Origin: Tubiluchus corallicola
Lineage: Eukaryota; Priapulida; Priapulimorpha; Priapulimorphida; Tubiluchidae
Assembly (NCBI GenBank): GCA_030141605.1
Contig: JAQGDQ010000729.1
Location: forward strand, 1-64,000
Reading direction: 5' to 3'
DNA length: 64,000 bases
The position numbers and the translations under genes were made by a program. The notes under the pieces were generated by a model. It was given only the letters and a program-made list of their open reading frames with translations. It made no database searches and was not told the origin of the DNA. Positions within the stretch are counted from its first letter, which is position 1. Each line of letters opens with the position of its first letter. This document shows, in pieces, positions 62,301 to 64,000 of this stretch.

Positions 62301-63414
62301 CGAGTTACTCTCCGACATTAATCACGAGCTGACACTCGCTAGACCACTTCTCTATTCACTTCGAGAAGTGCGAGAGTAACTTGCCAAGGTGTTCACACTA
62401 GACTTTTCCCATCATACAATCTCGCCAAGTAACTCGCAAGTGTGTTCTGACTAGAGAACACAACTTGCCATGAGTTACTCTCCGACAGTAATCACGAGCT
62501 GACACTCACTAGACCACTTCCCTATTCACTTCGAGAAGTGTGAGAGTAACTCAATGTGGTGTTCACACTATACAGTAAATCAACTCGCAGCAACTGTCGG
62601 AGAGTTTGTATTACTAAAAATATAATTTTATAACCTCATAACCACTTTTCTGTCTAGAAATTAGTAATGCAATTGTAAAAAAAACTTATTTTTAAACTCC
62701 GATGGTAGCTCATGGAAGAAGTCATTTTCTTTGGTTTTTTCTCTTGAACTTGAAGCCCTGAACTTAATCAGGAAGAGCCATCTACTGGATTTAAACTTCA
62801 ATGTGTTGTTGTAAAGTCCATAGCAACCAACATTTGCGTGGTTGCTAAGTGTTTTTGTAGAAACATGACAAAAAACAATGGCTAACTTTAACAGCGATTT
62901 TCTCAAGATTATGTTTTTCAGTGTGAAGCCTGCACCTCAACTTCAACGTGGATTATCTCAGCTTAGAAATAACATAGAGCAATGAACTTGGTATCAAAAT
63001 GATCCTCACGAAATAGAGATTCAGGATATTTAAATAACTAGAAAAGCTTGATGCCATCTTATGGACGATTTTGCTATGCACGCAATGATGTTGCAATGGT
63101 TGCTGTTACTGCTGTTATTTTTGAACTGGTGAGGCACAAAAGCTGTAAGAGAAGTAGAACCCACAGCAAAAAGAAGCAATTATAAATGGATGCTCCATGA
63201 TTCCTGTATTCAATGCAGATAACAGCATATTGTGCGTAACATAGTGACATATAGTGGAAGAAACAGGAAGTGTTACGTGCTTATGCTCCTTTAATCGTTT
63301 CAATTAATCGACTTCTTGTAATTTTTCTTTGCTTATTTTAGGTGTGAGCTGTTCGACCTAAATTTACAGCTGGCTTTGGAACAAGCAGAAAAAACGGGAA
63401 TAACAAACGTGTAA
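56378..63414 (+). CDS. TRAPPC4: Trafficking protein particle complex subunit 4 (synbindin)
   Basis: Five exons: 56378-56552, 58995-59169, 61192-61295, 61551-61677, 63342-63414; GT-AG with consistent phases; 217 residues (human about 219). TRAPPC4 is a longin-fold core subunit of the TRAPP II and III complexes, exchange factors and tethers acting on Rab GTPases at the Golgi and in autophagy. Family blocks are conserved throughout: [51 protein letters not shown]-like [53 protein letters not shown]. The region between [11 protein letters not shown] and [12 protein letters not shown] is the small inserted PDZ-like segment known in this subunit. The start was chosen to match the family; an in-frame ATG six codons upstream is not conserved-looking. 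Divergent neighbour of COG8. Confidence 0.96.
56553..57101. other. TRAPPC4 intron 1, first part
   Basis: No recognised element. A 78-codon open frame at 56837-57073 has no recognisable content. Confidence 0.4.
57102..57260. mobile_element. Short MITE with about 35-bp inverted ends
   Basis: GCAAAGGCATGGGTTTTATT plus CAGACACAACATCTG at the left is inverted at the right as CAGATGTTTGTGTCTGAATA...ATGTCTTTGC. 159 bp, strongly foldable. TRAPPC4 intron 1. Confidence 0.7.
57452..57735. repeat. 142-bp perfect-looking tandem duplication
   Basis: 57452-57593 and 57594-57735 (starting at the GTCGATATTGATCACAGTGA block) differ by one base by eye. Recent event in TRAPPC4 intron 1. Confidence 0.92.
57792..57888 (-). 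repeat. tRNA-derived SINE (or degenerate tRNA)
   Basis: The minus strand carries TGGCTAAGTGA (Pol III A box) and, about 45 bp on, GTTCGATAC (B box, perfect consensus). Flanking arms do not pair as a complete tRNA, so a SINE head is more likely. Confidence 0.45.
57889..58994. other. TRAPPC4 intron 1, last part
   Basis: Nothing recognised. Small open frames lack family features. Confidence 0.4.
59305..59678. mobile_element. hAT-type MITE (family H), copy 2
   Basis: Ends AGGGGTGAGCATTC and AATGCTCACCCTCA are inverted. TCGAATTCGAA palindromes lie near the ends. The left end is duplicated about 72 bp on (59305 and 59377). The interior matches 32234-32644 reversed. TRAPPC4 intron 2. Confidence 0.65.
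59690..61191. other. TRAPPC4 intron 2, mostly unrecognised
   Basis: Holds a (TA)n run near 60160-60178 and, at 60625-60648, a Tigger-type end (CAGTCAAACCTTGTTATAAC) like the one at 31126. No exon seen. Confidence 0.45.
61328..61400 (+). repeat. Possible SINE fragment with B box
   Basis: CCTGGGTTCAATACCCGGAT resembles a tRNA T-stem-loop and contains GTTCAATAC. No A box confirmed. TRAPPC4 intron 3. Confidence 0.3.
61875..62590. repeat. About 170-bp tandem array with two hairpins per unit, 4 copies
   Basis: Each unit contains CAAGTGTGTTCT...AGAACACAACTTG and CACTTCTC...GAGAAGTG, both inverted pairs able to form stem-loops, plus TAATCACGAGCTGACACTCG. TRAPPC4 intron 4. Confidence 0.88.
62607..63084 (-). 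mobile_element. MITE family A, copy 7 (reverse, left end lost)
   Basis: Matches copies 2 and 6 from the ATAACCTCATAACCACTTTTC region to the right terminus (TTATGGACGATTTTGCTATG). It directly follows the hairpin array. TRAPPC4 intron 4. Confidence 0.72.
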
Positions 63415-63924
63415 CGCCCGCCATCTTAAAACGAAGTCGTTTGTCGGCCATTTTGACAGCTTGAAATGATAACTGTCGACTGCGATATGGCTATTCTCAC
63501 TGGTGGCGAAAACAGTTCTGTTTCAATGTCAGAAAGTTGTCGCTCTTCGCTTTGAGGTGTTGACTGTTTTATGCACGTGTTTTGAGGAAACATCCCAGCT
63601 ATAGAACCAGTCAAAGTACATATATGCATTTCACTGTGGCATTTCGGAGTCAGTTGGTTGGTCGTGTGTGTATAACCGTGGTAACTAAGAATTGTGGACT
63701 TTTAGTAAATATACTCGAGCTACGATTTTTAGAAAATCGTCAAAAGGTGAAAATTCAAGTGTGATACATCCTGTTTGTTTGCTAGTTATGTGTGTGATGA
63801 CAAGACATCTTTGTACAGCCTCACTTTGATTCGTTTTGGCTTGTCAGAAAGTGGTCGAATTTGAATGAAATCTACCTTTGCTACATAATATTTAGAGATG
63901 TTCTATCATCTGTTTAAACAGTCG
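63415..63924. other. 3' flank of TRAPPC4
   Basis: Likely 3' UTR and downstream DNA. No canonical AATAAA was noticed. GCCATCTT just after the stop is a reversed YY1-like core, probably incidental. Confidence 0.4.
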
Positions 63925-64000
63925 CGGCTCGTGCATAGGTACTGTGGAGCTGCAGTATCCCCTATTTTCACTCCATATTATCGATAATATTCAGTATGAT
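63925..64000 (+). repeat. Family G repeat, start of a further copy
   Basis: CGTGCATAGGTACTGTGGAG through CCTATTTTCACT and TATTATCGATAATATT matches 14815-14875. Runs off the window. Confidence 0.65.

Overview
This is nuclear DNA of a non-vertebrate animal. The protein-coding genes are split by GT-AG introns, the DNA is AT-rich, and introns and intergenic DNA are crowded with short inverted-repeat transposons and minisatellites. The two vesicle-tethering proteins match human orthologues closely along their whole length, so the organism is a metazoan, probably a marine invertebrate. I cannot assign the phylum.

Four host genes are present. (1) Positions 77-12786 (+): the 3' part of a 12-exon gene for an apparently extracellular protein with a LolA-like N-terminal region (tentative) and three PAN/Apple-type modules. 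(2) 16700-20828 (-): mitochondrial alanyl-tRNA synthetase (AARS2) in two exons, one of them 2.6 kb. (3) 25063-56099 (-): COG8, a subunit of the conserved oligomeric Golgi tethering complex, in 11 exons over 31 kb. Its last exon adds a 415-residue tail containing about 16 acidic 17-residue repeats. (4) 56378-63414 (+): TRAPPC4 (synbindin) of the TRAPP tethering complexes, in five exons. COG8 and TRAPPC4 are divergent neighbours with 278 bp between their start codons, so two Golgi tethering factors may share a promoter.

Mobile DNA explains most of the rest. A nearly pristine Ty3/gypsy element (44428-49155, LTRs differing at one position, 5-bp target duplication, intact 1359-codon gag-pol) lies in COG8 intron 3. 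It sits inside a Tigger-like element that itself interrupts a hAT-like element. A Harbinger element with a decayed transposase (34295-35413) sits inside a copy of an about 650-bp inverted-repeat family that has eight copies in the window. A probable solo LTR at 2801-3158 has a four-pentamer heat-shock element just upstream of its TATA box. A second small repeat family carries DR1-type nuclear-receptor sites near both ends.

At least twelve tandem arrays occur. Several appear to have grown from transposon ends: a Tigger-like terminal repeat at 6.5-7.4 kb, hAT sequence at 22.2 kb, and a LINE tail at 53.5 kb. No CRISPR array, rRNA gene, intact tRNA gene or prokaryotic feature was seen. Exon boundaries were set by eye from splice signals, reading phase and similarity recalled for the families; no transcript data or search was available.
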